A stretch of DNA of 64,000 nt from Karstenula rhodostoma CBS 690.94 (lineage: Eukaryota > Ascomycota > Dothideomycetes > Pleosporales > Didymosphaeriaceae): NCBI GenBank assembly GCA_010093485.1, contig MU001502.1:1012057-1076056 (forward strand). The letters are read 5' to 3'. Both the position numbers and the translations under genes were made by a program. The notes beneath the pieces were generated by a model. The model saw only the letters and a program-made list of their open reading frames with translations. It was not told the DNA's origin and searched no databases. Of the stretch, positions 35,392-47,209 are shown one piece after another (position 1 is the first letter of the stretch; every line of letters begins with the position of its first letter).

Positions 35392-36508
35392 TGTGCACGT
35401 AGGGGTGATTCGGAGGTGATGGTCGAGGCAAAGTGGGGTGAAGTCGTGTATGCGACAAAGTATTTGGGGCGTGGACGCAAAGATTTGGCGCGAGCGTGGA
35501 TGACGCGGGTTGAGGCGCGAAGATTCGAGCGGCTTCGGTACCGCCTACATCGCGCGAGGCGACGGCAGCTGGGTATGACGGCCATGACAACGGAGTGCCA
35601 TGCCAGGGACCACGACAAGCCCAACCGTCTTCCCAGGGGAATTGCGCGCAGTGCCATGTTGGCTGCAATTAATTGTGCAGCCTGGATTGGGCACCCCACG
35701 CGCTCGGGGCTTGGTGTGCTCAGCAGCCAGGTGCCCCTCATTGCACGTGACGTCCGAAGCTTGTACACTGGTACATTTTCGCGGGGACGATGCGAGGCGA
35801 GGCGGTGAGCGTGCGTGCGGCTGGCGGCTGGCGAGAGTGTCCAGGGGCATCGCCGCCGTGCAGCCCGCTGTCCCATTAAGCAGAACAGCAGAACAGCAGA
35901 ACAGCAGAACCCTCTGCCCTGTGCCCCCTGTGCCCCCTTTGCCGCCGACACGTCGCTGAGGCCGACACGTCGTGCTGGCGGAGCGGGCCTGTGTCATGCA
36001 CCGAGAGACGCCAGACACCGCCCAAGGCAGCACCGCAACGGCTTGGCGGGCCTCGTCGGCGGCGGAGACAGCTTGCGTACCCGCCCATGAGAGGAGATGC
36101 AAGTAGAAAGGCTGCAGCCTGGCCACGTGTATAAGACGCCGCGCGCTGGTCGCAGCATCGAATGCCACTGCGCGCTGCAAACCAAACGCCGACGCTGAAT
36201 CTGTCAATCCGCATGCGTGAAGCCGTGGCAGTGCCCCTTCTTCACCAACCTCGTCGCTCCTGCCCAGTGCCGCCCCCGCTAAGGGCAAGACCCGCTTATT
36301 TAGCACACCCACCGACACTTGCCTCTCTTTGCACAGAACACACCTACCTTACCACCTCTACCCGCAACCTGTACGTACCTCACCATCCTCCACGCCCACG
36401 ACTCTCGACTGTCATTACTGTCGCGAGCTCACGCTGACCCTAATCGCCGCAGCCACCTCGCTCGAATCTCTCCACCTCCAAATCTCACACCCTATCGAAT
36501 CCGTCAAC
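35392..36508. promoter_or_regulatory. Divergent promoter region of fes1 and actin
   Basis: About 1.1 kb between the fes1 and actin start codons. It contains an 8-bp tandem CAGAACAG array (35881-35910, almost four copies) and pyrimidine-rich tracts just before the actin ATG (ctctccacctccaaatctc and similar), a common feature of strongly expressed fungal genes. No coding sequence is supported. Confidence 0.6.
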
Positions 36509-38092
<1,584 letters not shown>

Positions 38093-38576
38093 GGTACCAT
38101 ACACTGCTCGATTGCACCCAGGCTCGATGGCTGACGATTTCATACAGCATCCTCCTGCGTACGGCCTCAGACATTATGGCAAGCCTAGTAGCGGAGGCAT
38201 CATGTTGGCGCTCTGTTATCACCGGGATTTGATTGCGACGAAGGTTCATAAAATGGCGACTCGCGCAAGGGGACGGATAATGCCGCTATGGATGAGCTTG
38301 GGCTCGTGGGTGGTATGACCGAGGATCTTAAGACTGTAGCTTAGAAACCTGGACATTTCACATCCTTCGAGAAATTGTTGATTTTTCTACACTTGTTGGC
38401 TACACTGGCTGCTGGGTATTGCGAAGCCTTCAGCCATTTGCCGTGTCAATCGCAACCTTGTGGTATCAACCCCAGATTTCCAGAATCTATATGCAATCGT
38501 GACATCATGCAGCTCGTAAACAAACACAGGGCCTGGCCATTTTCTTCAACGGCCGGCCTCTGTCTGCTAGTCTCCA
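38093..38576. other. Convergent 3' flanks of actin and PAC3-type gene
   Basis: No gene seen. Transcription converges here from the actin gene (plus) and the proteasome chaperone gene (minus), so it should hold both 3' untranslated regions. Confidence 0.5.
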
Positions 38577-39154
38577 TCACAGCACATCCAGCACCAGCCC
38601 CACGAGGTCACTGAACTCGGCCCTCCCTTTCATACTCCTATCCAGGCCCGTCCCCAGCACGACTGTCCTCAGCTCGCGCTCGTTGCGCGTCTTGATGGCG
38701 CTCGCTATGTTTGTTGCTAGCGTCTGGGCCAGGACGTCGAGATCGGGCAGGGTGCCGCCGAGGATCGTGGTCGCGGTGAGCTGGTGCATGGGCAGTAGAT
38801 CGCTGGGAGGAGCGTCGGAGTCGTACTCATGAGAGAGGGAGGCGAGGGAGGAATCTGTGGCGGACACGTCGAGGGGGACGTGGACCTGTGCGTGTGAGTT
38901 TGGCTGTGGAGAGTGCACAGAAGGAAATGGGTATGGCGTGAGGAGCTCCGAGACAATCATAGGAAGGGTAACTGACGCACCCAATGCGCTAGCCGCCCAT
39001 TCTGCGTGATTGTTATGAGAATCTTGTCGGCGAAGTAGAGGGTTGTTGCTGTGGTGGGGTGGCCGGCGATGGTCGTTGTGCGGGTTTTCGAGGGCGCTGG
39101 GAAAGGGGCTGAGACGACTTTATAGCCTGTGTCCTCTGCACGTGTTGTCGCCAT
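38577..39154 (-). CDS. Proteasome assembly chaperone 3 (PAC3/Poc3-type)
   Basis: Two exons, complement(38577..38885, 38981..39154), encode 160 aa. PAC3 with PAC4 chaperones formation of the proteasome alpha-ring. The pattern fits fungal PAC3 proteins: APFPAPSKTRTTTIAGHPTT, then LYFADKILITITQNGRLAHW, joined across the intron to VHVPLDVS, and TATTILGGTLPDLDVLAQTL with a terminal DRSMKGRAEFSDLVGLVLDV. The intron is 95 nt (GTGCGT..GCACAG). The start chosen is the Met before ATTRAEDTG; an upstream in-frame Met exists but overlaps the ecm16 leader. The function rests on the length and the FADKI..TQNGRL block; moderately sure. Confidence 0.75.
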
Positions 39155-39349
39155 TGTATCTTGCTGGCTGTTTTGCAGACGCTTCAATGTAGCCGGAGCT
39201 CTGGTCGAAGCTGTGCTGCCCTCCGTGATTCTGCCGGGCGGTGAGCGCGCGGAGTTAAGGTGGCCACCAAAATTCTTGAAACCCAAGCTTGCGCGAGACG
39301 AGCGGTTGCTTCAAAGCGTTGCAGGGCTTCCCCCGATCCTACACACACA
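39155..39349. promoter_or_regulatory. Short divergent promoter, PAC3-type gene and ecm16
   Basis: Fewer than 200 bp lie between the divergent start codons, linking expression of a proteasome assembly factor and a ribosome assembly helicase. No known motif was recognised. Confidence 0.45.
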
Positions 39350-42300
39350 ATGCCGCCGAAATTCACGCCCCGCCAGCGCAAGCACAAAGTCATCGCGCGC
39401 CAAAATCAAAACGCCGCCCTCGACAATGCCTCCGCCGACGCCAACGCGACCGAGATCATTCCCGAGGAGCAGCGCCTGCGCAATGAGAAGAAAGCCGCGC
39501 TGAAAAATGAGCTGGTCGCCGAAATCAAGGGGAAGATGTCTGGCAAGAAGAAGAAGAGACTGGATAAATATGTGGAGACGAAATTGAAGAAGGAGGAAAA
39601 TTTGGTGCTGTTGAAGAAGTTGGCGGAGCAGAAGATGGACACGACTTTGCTGCGGAGGTCCAAGAATATGGGCGAGAGTACGCAGAAGAAGAGGGAGAGG
39701 CCGGTAGAAGGACCAGAGGAGTTCCATTCCGAGTCTGGGTCTGGGTCTGAGGACGAGACGGTGCGAGAGCGACCGAGGCCTGGGAAGGGTGCCAAGAAGG
39801 CTGTGGCGTCTGCGGAAGAGAAACCAGCAGCGCACACTGCGTCCAGCGCCGAGGCGAAGTCTGTGGGAAGTGCTGGCTTGTTTGGGACTGGCTTGAAAAG
39901 ACCACTTGAGGTGGACGAGAGTGGAAAGCCGGTCATACAGGTTAGGAAAAGGAGGAAGGCAAAGGCAAAGGGAAAGCCGGTCGTCATCGAAGAGGAGGTC
40001 CCTTGGGAGGGCTTCAATTCGGACGAGGACGAGGACGAAGAGGAGTCTGGGTCTGGGCCTGGATCAGCTTCTGAAGAATCTGGAGGCTCTGAGGAAGAGG
40101 ACGAATCGGCGTCCGCGAGCGACGACTCAGAGGAAGACTCAGAAGAGGAGAGCAGCAGCGACACTAGTGAAGACGAAAACGACAAGTCAGCGCGGAAAGA
40201 GCGCTCAAACGCATTCAAAGCCTGGGCAACAACGCAACGGAACGAAGCGATTGGGTTCGTACCTACGAACAATCTCACGTACGCAATACCGCCGCAACCG
40301 AAAAATTTCACCCCTCGCGCGCCAGAGTCGGACCCTCTGCCTCCCGAACTAGAAACGAAGACCGCGACGGATGCCACACGGAAAGCGTACAGCGTCGCGG
40401 TGGAGCGCACGCCCGAGATCCAAGAGGCACGACTACAACTTCCAGTTGTGGCCGAGGAACAGAAGATTATGGAAGCGATACACAACAATGACGTGGTCGT
40501 GGTTTGGGGTGCCACAGGTAGTGGTAAGACCACGCAGGTACCACAGTTCCTGTACGAGGCTGGTTATGGCGCGCCAGATGGACCAACGCCAGGCATGATT
40601 GGGGTCACGCAGCCGAGACGAGTCGCTGCTGTGAGCATGTCGAAACGTGTGGGCGACGAGCTGGGCAGCGAGAAGGCGAAAGTCGCATATCAGATTCGCT
40701 TCGACACATCCACGAGCGCAAAGACGGCGGTCAAGTTCATGACGGATGGTGTGCTGCTGCGTGAAATATCGCAAGACTTCATCCTGACCAAGTACTCTGC
40801 GATTGTTATTGATGAAGCGCACGAACGCAGCGTGAACACGGACATTTTGATCGGCATGCTCAGCAGAATTGTTGATTTGAGGGCGGATCTCGCGAAAAAA
40901 GACCCGAAGAAGAATAAGCCGCTCAAGCTCATCATCATGTCTGCTACGCTGAGGATATCGGATTTTACCGATAACAAGCGACTGTTCAGACAAGGACCGC
41001 CGCCACTACTGAAAGCTGAAGGGCGACAATACGAAGTTACGAATCACTTTGCTCGAAAGACGCAGAGAGATTACGTGGAAGAGATGTTCCGGAAGGTTTG
41101 CCGCGGACATCGCAAGCTCCCGCGCGGAGGCATGCTGGTATTCTTGACCGGCCAAAATGAGATCACACACCTAGCGAAGCGGTTAAGGCAGACTTTCACG
41201 TCTAGCCAAAGCAAAGAAGTCACAACGGGCAAGGTGCAGATCTCACCGGAGCAGACCTCGTTGGAAACCGAAGATATTGAGTTGGGCGCTAACAAGGATG
41301 ACTATCACGACGATGATGGGTCAGATTCTGATGACTCCATAATCACAGGTCTTGATAACGATGAAGATAAAGACGAATTTGAAGACGAGGGCGGGTTTGA
41401 CATAGAAGAAGGGGAAACTGAATCGGAGGAGTTGAAGGTCCACGTCTTGCCCCTTTACTCTCAACTGCCTACCAACCAACAAATGCGAGTCTTCGATGCT
41501 CCGCCAGAAGGATCACGTCTTATTGTATTGGCTACCAATGTTGCCGAGACCAGTCTGACTATTCCTGGCATCCGTTATGTGTTCGATTGCGGAAGAGCCA
41601 AGGAGAAGAAATACGATCTCACAACCGGCGTCCAAACCTTTGAAGTTGGCTGGATCAGCAAAGCAAGTGCGAACCAGAGAGCTGGACGTGCCGGTCGTAC
41701 TGGACCAGGCCACTGTTACCGCCTCTATTCCTCTGCCGTCTTCGAGCGCGACTTCGACGAGTATGCCGAGCCGGAGATTATGCGAACACCACTTGAAGCT
41801 GTCGTTCTCCAGCTCAAGAGCATGGGCGCTCCTGTCCTCGGTTTCCCCTTCCCTACTCCACCTGACCGCACCAACTTGCAGAAAGCAGAAAACCTCCTCT
41901 TATACCTCGGTGCCGTATCACTCGATGGCAAGGTAACGAAGCTAGGCCACGAGCTATCCTTGTACCCTCTCAATCCACGGTTCGCACGGATCCTAGTCAT
42001 GGGGGTAGCCCAAAATCTCACTGCCCAAACGATCGCCCTCGTAGCCGCCCTCTCTGCCCCGGAACTCATCACGCCAGAAAACAAACTCGGTCTTCGTGAG
42101 CCTCCTCTAGCAGATCCTTCACACATTCGTACAGAGCAGGACAACGTCGAGGCGGAAGAACGGTCTCGGCTTAGGAAAGCGTACAACAAAGCGCTAGCGA
42201 AACTTGCGGTCAACGCTAAGCACAGCGACTGTATCAAGCTCAACAACGCCGTCTGCGCGTATGCTTACGAGTCTGATGGCGATGCGTTCTGCGAGGACAT

Positions 42301-43000
42301 GTTCCTCAATGCTAAGGCCATGCGAGAAGCGGGCCAATTGAGGCAACAACTCACATCCATCGTCCGCGCACATCGACCGACAGCACTCTCCGCATACCAA
42401 ACGAAGCTCCCCGCGCCTTCCAGCTCAGAAGTCAACCTCCTGGCCCAGATTTGCGCCGCTGGATTCATAGACCAAATCGCGCTTCGTGCCGACCTCGCGC
42501 CCATCCCACCAGAGCTCCCTCGTAAACCCAAGACCGCAATCGACGTCCCATACCTCACGCTCTTCTCCTCCACCTCGCAAAGAGCCAGCAAAGAGGACCC
42601 CGCCCGCCAATACGTCTACCTCCATCCATCGTCCCTCCTCGCCCGCACGCCGCCAGCCAAACTCCCCGCCTACATCATCTACTCGCATCTCCAGCGCGCA
42701 GCGCCGTCCACCGTCGACGCAACCACGTCCCCCAAAACGCGCATGCATCCTCTGACGCCTGTCACGCGCCCTCAGATCGTCAACATCGCGCTCAACACGC
42801 CGCTGCTGCAGGTGGGCAAGCCGAAGGGCAAGATTGTGGAGGTGGGGAGGGAGGGCGGTGCGGAGCGGAGGGAGTGCGAGGTTGAGATGGCGCTGCAGGG
42901 GGAGAAGGGGAGTCAGGGGTGGGGGTTGGGTGTGAAGAGGGTTGTGCAGAGGCGGGATGCGGTGACGAAGGTGTGGAGTGTGGAGAGGGTTGTAGGGTGA
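39350..43000 (+). CDS. ecm16: DEAH-box RNA helicase Ecm16/Dhr1 (DHX37)
   Basis: Single exon of 1216 aa from the Met of MPPKFTPRQRKHKVIARQNQ; the frame opens upstream, but this is the conserved start. Ecm16/Dhr1 is a nucleolar DEAH helicase that removes U3 snoRNA from pre-18S rRNA. Helicase motifs: I GATGSGKTTQ (near residue 388), II DEAH (near 487), III SAT (near 531), and VI QRAGRAGRTGPG (near 775). They are followed by the winged-helix, ratchet and OB-fold regions. The N-terminal 350 residues are very charged, with Lys-rich (GKKKKRLDKYVETKLKK) and Glu/Ser-rich acidic tracts typical of nucleolar proteins. A second acidic insert (DDDGSDSDDSIITGLDNDED) lies between RecA domains, as in Dhr1 relatives. 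Confidence 0.96.
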   Translation: MPPKFTPRQRKHKVIARQNQNAALDNASADANATEIIPEEQRLRNEKKAALKNELVAEIKGKMSGKKKKRLDKYVETKLKKEENLVLLKKLAEQKMDTTLLRRSKNMGESTQKKRERPVEGPEEFHSESGSGSEDETVRERPRPGKGAKKAVASAEEKPAAHTASSAEAKSVGSAGLFGTGLKRPLEVDESGKPVIQVRKRRKAKAKGKPVVIEEEVPWEGFNSDEDEDEEESGSGPGSASEESGGSEEEDESASASDDSEEDSEEESSSDTSEDENDKSARKERSNAFKAWATTQRNEAIGFVPTNNLTYAIPPQPKNFTPRAPESDPLPPELETKTATDATRKAYSVAVERTPEIQEARLQLPVVAEEQKIMEAIHNNDVVVVWGATGSGKTTQVPQFLYEAGYGAPDGPTPGMIGVTQPRRVAAVSMSKRVGDELGSEKAKVAYQIRFDTSTSAKTAVKFMTDGVLLREISQDFILTKYSAIVIDEAHERSVNTDILIGMLSRIVDLRADLAKKDPKKNKPLKLIIMSATLRISDFTDNKRLFRQGPPPLLKAEGRQYEVTNHFARKTQRDYVEEMFRKVCRGHRKLPRGGMLVFLTGQNEITHLAKRLRQTFTSSQSKEVTTGKVQISPEQTSLETEDIELGANKDDYHDDDGSDSDDSIITGLDNDEDKDEFEDEGGFDIEEGETESEELKVHVLPLYSQLPTNQQMRVFDAPPEGSRLIVLATNVAETSLTIPGIRYVFDCGRAKEKKYDLTTGVQTFEVGWISKASANQRAGRAGRTGPGHCYRLYSSAVFERDFDEYAEPEIMRTPLEAVVLQLKSMGAPVLGFPFPTPPDRTNLQKAENLLLYLGAVSLDGKVTKLGHELSLYPLNPRFARILVMGVAQNLTAQTIALVAALSAPELITPENKLGLREPPLADPSHIRTEQDNVEAEERSRLRKAYNKALAKLAVNAKHSDCIKLNNAVCAYAYESDGDAFCEDMFLNAKAMREAGQLRQQLTSIVRAHRPTALSAYQTKLPAPSSSEVNLLAQICAAGFIDQIALRADLAPIPPELPRKPKTAIDVPYLTLFSSTSQRASKEDPARQYVYLHPSSLLARTPPAKLPAYIIYSHLQRAAPSTVDATTSPKTRMHPLTPVTRPQIVNIALNTPLLQVGKPKGKIVEVGREGGAERRECEVEMALQGEKGSQGWGLGVKRVVQRRDAVTKVWSVERVVG

Positions 43001-43388
43001 GTGGAGATAGGGAGCAGTATACCCGAAGGAGGAAATGCATCGCGTGTTGTTGTTTGCGAAAAGATTCTTTATCGTGGTGATCATCTCGTCTGGGTGTCTT
43101 GAGGATCAGGACGCAGCGTATGGCGCTCCTGGTTATGTTTTCTGGTGGGTCTAGTACAGTGAATAGGTGTGAGCCCTCACTGTAGGGGAGCTGACCATGC
43201 GTGGAGCACTTCCACACGTAACATTCGCCCACGTTGTCGTTTTCGGGATGCTCTGCAACAATGCCGCTTCTATATACTCCGCGATTTTTGCAACTCGGAA
43301 GTCCGTTGTCCGAGACGTAGGCGCAACAAATAAGTAAGGAAGGCGACTTGTGTTCACAAGAGTAGGTAAAACTGTAGTAGTTGCACAT
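42792..43388 (-). CDS. Small Cys-rich MC-x-Y family protein, member 1 (3' end uncertain)
   Basis: Frame starting MCNYYSFTYSCEHKSP and continuing with LLICCAY, LPSCKN and VGECYVWKCSTHGQLPY. It shares the Met-Cys-x-Tyr start, spaced Cys/His residues and minus-strand orientation with the genes at 44164-44589, 45830-46021 and 46973-47209. The frame runs on to 42792, which would place about 70 codons antisense to the end of ecm16. I doubt that part: an intron or a lost stop is likely after about 43170. No signal peptide is seen. The Cys pattern suggests a small metal-binding or disulfide-stabilised protein; the function is unknown. Confidence 0.4.
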   Translation of the reverse strand: MCNYYSFTYSCEHKSPSLLICCAYVSDNGLPSCKNRGVYRSGIVAEHPENDNVGECYVWKCSTHGQLPYSEGSHLFTVLDPPENITRSAIRCVLILKTPRRDDHHDKESFRKQQHAMHFLLRVYCSLSPLTLQPSPHSTPSSPHPASAQPSSHPTPTPDSPSPPAAPSQPRTPSAPHRPPSPPPQSCPSACPPAAAAC

Positions 43389-43559
43389 TGTTGTTGAACT
43401 GAGTTTGTGCATGGATGGCTAGATGCGGGCGAACGGAGTCAGTATTATATTCATGGATAGGAGGACCAGAAGGATTACGTGCCGTAGCTAACTGCCGGAG
43501 GCTGGGATGTTTAAATTTCTGCAGTAGCCGAAATACCTGATCTGGGCCCTGGATCTACG

Positions 43560-43760
43560 TACTGTGTTCAGTATTTAGGTCGATGTTGACAGTTTCGAAA
43601 AATGAGTGATGTCTATGGTGTGAGGGCGGCTGTAGACGTGTACCTATGATACGCGTGCGTGGTAAGCTAGTTGTGCTGGTATTGCAGTACTGTAGACTGG
43701 TTGATGGATTAAGTGCCATCGATGATTAGGGTGCATATATACTCATGTCGTGCATTGAAT
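43560..43760 (-). repeat. Duplicated 5' flank of MC-x-Y genes (copy 1)
   Basis: Resembles 44745-44875 (plus-strand reading): an acgtgta..gtg block, tgtagactg, ggttg-tggatgag/gatta, then a tatatac TATA-like box and tgtgcattgaat/g. A weaker match lies at 46100-46235, upstream of the third gene. These look like paralogous promoters. Confidence 0.5.
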
Positions 43761-44163
43761 GGGGCTGTCAAGTCACATAGCTGCGTAGTCGGTGCGATTG
43801 CACGATTGAAACTCTGATTTATTTCACTTATGCGAGTCACATATAAACAGTATTTGGTGGATGCTTGCGGCTCTGTCATAATTTTCGTAGTAAGATTCCA
43901 GAGAATACTCGCTGATAACCTCCTTGCAAGACAACGTAAATGCTTTTTGACGAGCACACCTCGATACAAACGAGGGTTTGAACATGCAGTCACAGCGAGC
44001 GCAGGGAGAACTCGGACGTTTTGGGGCAAAATCTATAGTAAAAGTGTCCGAGTTTACCCTGATCCCACTATGAGTCGTGAAGTTTATTTGAATGATGATG
44101 ACCGATTCACATACAAAAGATAATGTAACCCATGTGACCTACACCATATCTGGCTGATGATCA
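43761..44163. other. Intergenic, no supported gene
   Basis: A 97-codon plus-strand frame (43830-44123) and a 106-codon minus frame overlap, with no domains. This is probably spacer between members of the duplicated cluster. Confidence 0.4.
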
Positions 44164-44589
44164 TTAATCAGCTTCCTCTCCAGTCTCTCTGTAATCCTCG
44201 CTATCACTCCCTTCTCCGCCCTCGCTATTACTCCCTTCTCTGCCCTTACTATCACTTCCTTCTTCGTCCACGCTCGCACTTCTATCCTCTTCCTTGCTAT
44301 TACTTCCCTCTTTAATCTGCTCTGCTATTAACCGCCTCGGCTCCTGCTCGCGCCTTCGCAACTGCTCTATTTCCCGCTTATAAGACCTTAACAAATTCTT
44401 TACTTTTTTCAACTCCGTCTCTAACTTGCAGTGATCACAGTCACCCCGTACCACCTAAATAGGAATATGCAAGTCGTTTGGATTATCATCTTCGCAAGGG
44501 TCTTCTCCATACTCAAACTCTTCGTAAGGCTCTAGCACTTTACGGCAGTTATGTCCATGAGGACACTCAAAATTTCGGTAGTGGCACAT
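44164..44589 (-). pseudogene. MC-x-Y family protein, member 2, split by in-frame TAG
   Basis: Starts MCHYRNFECPHGHNCRKVL, with one CxxHxHxC-like cluster, and continues through EDDNPNDLHIPI to a TAG at 44455-44457. It then continues in the same frame as VVRGDCDHCKLETELKKVKN, a CDHC knuckle followed by a coiled coil and an acidic Ser/Glu/Gly repeat tail (EGSDSKGREGSNSEGGEGSD). The TAG is one C-to-T change from CAG. A short first product of 44 codons, or removal of the stop by an unrecognised intron, is possible. The tandem SDS/SNSE repeats suggest rapid change. Confidence 0.5.
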
Positions 44590-44744
44590 TGTGAATGTAT
44601 GGGATGTGGGTTTGGTGACTATAGACGGGGTCAGTGAGAGGAGTATACAAATCCGCAGTGGTTGTCCCACCTGTATCGGACTCTGGGGCTTGCGTACTTT
44701 GCTTTGTTTCGGGTTCTTCACTGGATATAACGTAAATAGTGTGA

Positions 44745-44875
44745 TAGTTGATGCGGACGTGTATGTGTGTGTGGTGAGTTGGCGTAGTATCGAAGACTGT
44801 AGACTGAAACCGGTTGGTGGATGAGGTTTCAGTGCAGTTTCCAGAGTATATATACTTGTGTTGTGCATTGAGTTA
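44745..44875 (-). repeat. Duplicated 5' flank of MC-x-Y genes (copy 2)
   Basis: Upstream segment of member 2, with a gtatatatac TATA-like box about 260 bp before its ATG. It is similar to copy 1 (43560-43760). Confidence 0.5.
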
Positions 44876-45105
44876 GGAAGCGTCTCCTTGAATAGGGACG
44901 TGAATTTGATTTATGAGCACACAGCAACACAAGGGAGCGTTTATGAACAGCGTATTGCCCTATTCTAACCTCTGCCACGCCCAAGGATATGAATTTGATA
45001 GAAACCATCCAATAGCTGGCCCTCTATAGTGTAGGTTGTATAGGATGAAACATCTAGCCCGATAGAAGACGAGGGAAAAACTTTAGTAGGGCATCGATAC
45101 CTGAT

Positions 45106-45330
45106 TTACTTCGCCCCTTTCAACCTTTTTGCATCGGATTTCTCGTTCTTTATGGGCCTCTCTGCCACTTCGTGATGCTCACAGCCTTCAGGTTCAACAG
45201 ATCTAGCAACTTCGTCCTTGCTTCCTTCTTGGCTGGTCGATCAGCTTTGTTGTAGTTGCGGCACTTTCTAAGCAGAAACTACCGACACGGTACACGCCAT
45301 CATCGGGCATGACGGCCAGTGATGGACACT
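45106..45330 (-). pseudogene. MC-x-Y family remnant
   Basis: Minus-strand pieces CPDDGVYRVGSF and, in shifted frames, KCRNYNKADRPAKKE and SKDEVARSVEPEGCEHHEVA, ending at a TAA at 45106. CPDDGV and a following Cys-Arg-Asn match member 3 (KCPDDGVERGG..GRCRNC). At least two frame changes are needed and no start is seen, so it is a broken relative. Confidence 0.4.
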
Positions 45331-45829
45331 ATCCAAGGTTCTGGCGCGTAATATATCTTCAGTGTACTAAGCAATTTCTTACATACTTAGTTATAAATCC
45401 GCACATCTTTCTATCATACGGATCCGGATATATGGACGGGAGGATCTGTGAGGCTGGAGAGAGGAGGTTAGAGTAGTCCCGTATATAGTCATTGATTGGA
45501 AGTTAGGAGCCTCGTGATTTTGGCGTCCCTAAGAATCGATTTCCCAGGTAAATGAACTAGCTAGTGAGACAAACAACCAGTGCTAAACGAGTGGGTGTTG
45601 GAATGTTGCATTCTATCCTAAGCACACGGAAGGGTTTACCGACATCAAACTCGCCACTCTTGAACCAAGACATGTACACACCAAAAGCGCGCATTTGGAA
45701 ACCCAAATGCGAACAAACGCTGGTGGAGAAAAACCAAAAAAAACAACAACAGGCAGACCTCCCAAACAATATCCCACTCTAGGATCAGCCTGCTAGCCTT
45801 ATAGTACGCTGTAAGCCGTCGCACGATTT

Positions 45830-46021
45830 CTACTTCTTCTCGTCGGTTTTTTTCCCTTCCCCACGGCAATTTCGACACCTCCCCTCCATTATATCAGGTC
45901 CTCCTCGTTCCACACCATCATCAGGGCATTTGGGGATGTGGAATGGCGGCTCGCATGCGCGGCGCAAAAACCGCTCACTATGCGTGCAAAGTTTGAATTT
46001 GTACGTCCAATAGTAGCACAT
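45830..46021 (-). CDS. Small Cys-rich MC-x-Y family protein, member 3
   Basis: Intact 63-codon gene starting MCYYWTYKFKLCTHSERFL. It has CTHS, RACEPPFH, KCPDD and a CRNC knuckle before a Lys-rich end (GEGKKTDEKK). Its start, size and Cys spacing match the neighbouring members. A TATA-like tatatatatt at about 46204 lies 180 bp upstream. It is too short for domain assignment; the paired Cys residues suggest a zinc knuckle (inference). Confidence 0.5.
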   Translation of the reverse strand: MCYYWTYKFKLCTHSERFLRRACEPPFHIPKCPDDGVERGGPDIMEGRCRNCRGEGKKTDEKK

Positions 46022-46436
46022 GGTCGCTGGCTTGGCGTCTTCGTAGGAAAGGTTGAAAGATTTTGTTGATGATGTGATAGATAGCGGTCGTGGAAGTGTG
46101 CGTGGCTGGTGGACGTAGACGTATGTGTACGTGATGAGCTGGTTGTGGGGAAGTCGAGGGCTGTGAACTTGTTGGTGGGTGAAGTTTTGTCTACATTTAG
46201 GGGGTATATATATTTTGGAGGTATCAGTCCATATCTGTTTACCACTTTACGGGACTTCACTTTGTGGTTCGTGTCAACGATCGGAAAATCATACACTCTG
46301 GAGGTGTGTCGCATATTGAATGAGAATTTGGCCCGCCTATTGAATGAAGTTCTCAGGTCAATTGGCTGTTCAGTCGGTCTAATTGCACGGTAGAAATCTT
46401 ATCGCGCTTCGGTTTGTGAATCCCGCTGATATACTT

Positions 46437-46648
46437 TTACGGGCCTGTTTCTCAAGGATGACCTCCACAGAAGCAGTGTTGAGATGGTTGAGGCGACGAT
46501 AATCCCAGAGCCACGGTCACACGTGACTCACCCCACCGATCACCCCAACACTCCCTCCTCCTCGCGGGCGCCCTCCCAACGGGCACCTACGGGCGCCTCC
46601 CTATTGTCTTCCACGACTCCGGGATCCCCACATGTTACGGGCCTGTTT
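46437..46648. repeat. 14-bp direct repeats 198 bp apart
   Basis: TTACGGGCCTGTTT at 46437-46450 recurs exactly at 46635-46648. The DNA between is GC-rich and Pro-codon-like (cctcctcctcgcgggcgccc and similar), different from its surroundings. This could be a small inserted element with a target duplication. Confidence 0.5.
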
Positions 46649-46972
46649 AAATCATGGAAGCTGATAGTCAGAAGATCAGCTTTTAGCGAATTCCCTTAAG
46701 AACGTCTTCAATGCTGTTTAACGAGAACAAGGAAATATAGCGAGCGCTTCGCAACATTCATTCGTGAAGCTCAATTGGAAGATGTTTGATGAAAATTTGA
46801 AGCCCAGCAGAAGCTTTACACCCCGAATTAACAAATAGGTAAGATCATGGCTCCGGACTACGTACACACCACCCAACGCCATGACCCAAGCCCGTCCACC
46901 GAGATCACCGAGTAGAAAAATACCCATACGCCTTGCCTATCCGAAAAGCGTTCCCGTACTTAATAGCTCATG

Positions 46973-47209
46973 CTACTTCCTCGTCAATTGCCCCGCCATA
47001 GCATTGTTCGCCGCACTGCGCACAGCGGCCTCGTGTGCCGCCTGATGACATCCACACCGCCGGTTATGGTCGATACTGGGCTTCACGTTCTCTGGCTTCT
47101 TCGGACAGTTGAATCCGCAGGGTATGGAGAAAGAATGTATCGAGGGGTAGCAGCCCGTGCGGCCTTCTTTCTGGCAGACGGTCCAAGGGCCTTCGTAGTA
47201 TTCGCACAT
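46973..47209 (-). CDS. Small Cys-rich MC-x-Y family protein, member 4
   Basis: Intact 78-codon gene starting MCEYYEGPWTVCQKEGRTGC. Further Cys pairs occur in IPCGFNCPKKP and RRCGCHQAA. It shares the Met-Cys-x-Tyr-Tyr start and minus orientation with the three genes to its left. It has no hydrophobic leader, so it is probably intracellular. The family is unknown to me. Confidence 0.5.
   Translation of the reverse strand: MCEYYEGPWTVCQKEGRTGCYPSIHSFSIPCGFNCPKKPENVKPSIDHNRRCGCHQAAHEAAVRSAANNAMAGQLTRK

Noticed and set aside
39406..40533. 375-codon minus-strand Ser-rich frame
   Set aside because: Antisense to the acidic and Lys-rich N-terminus of ecm16; low-complexity mirror.
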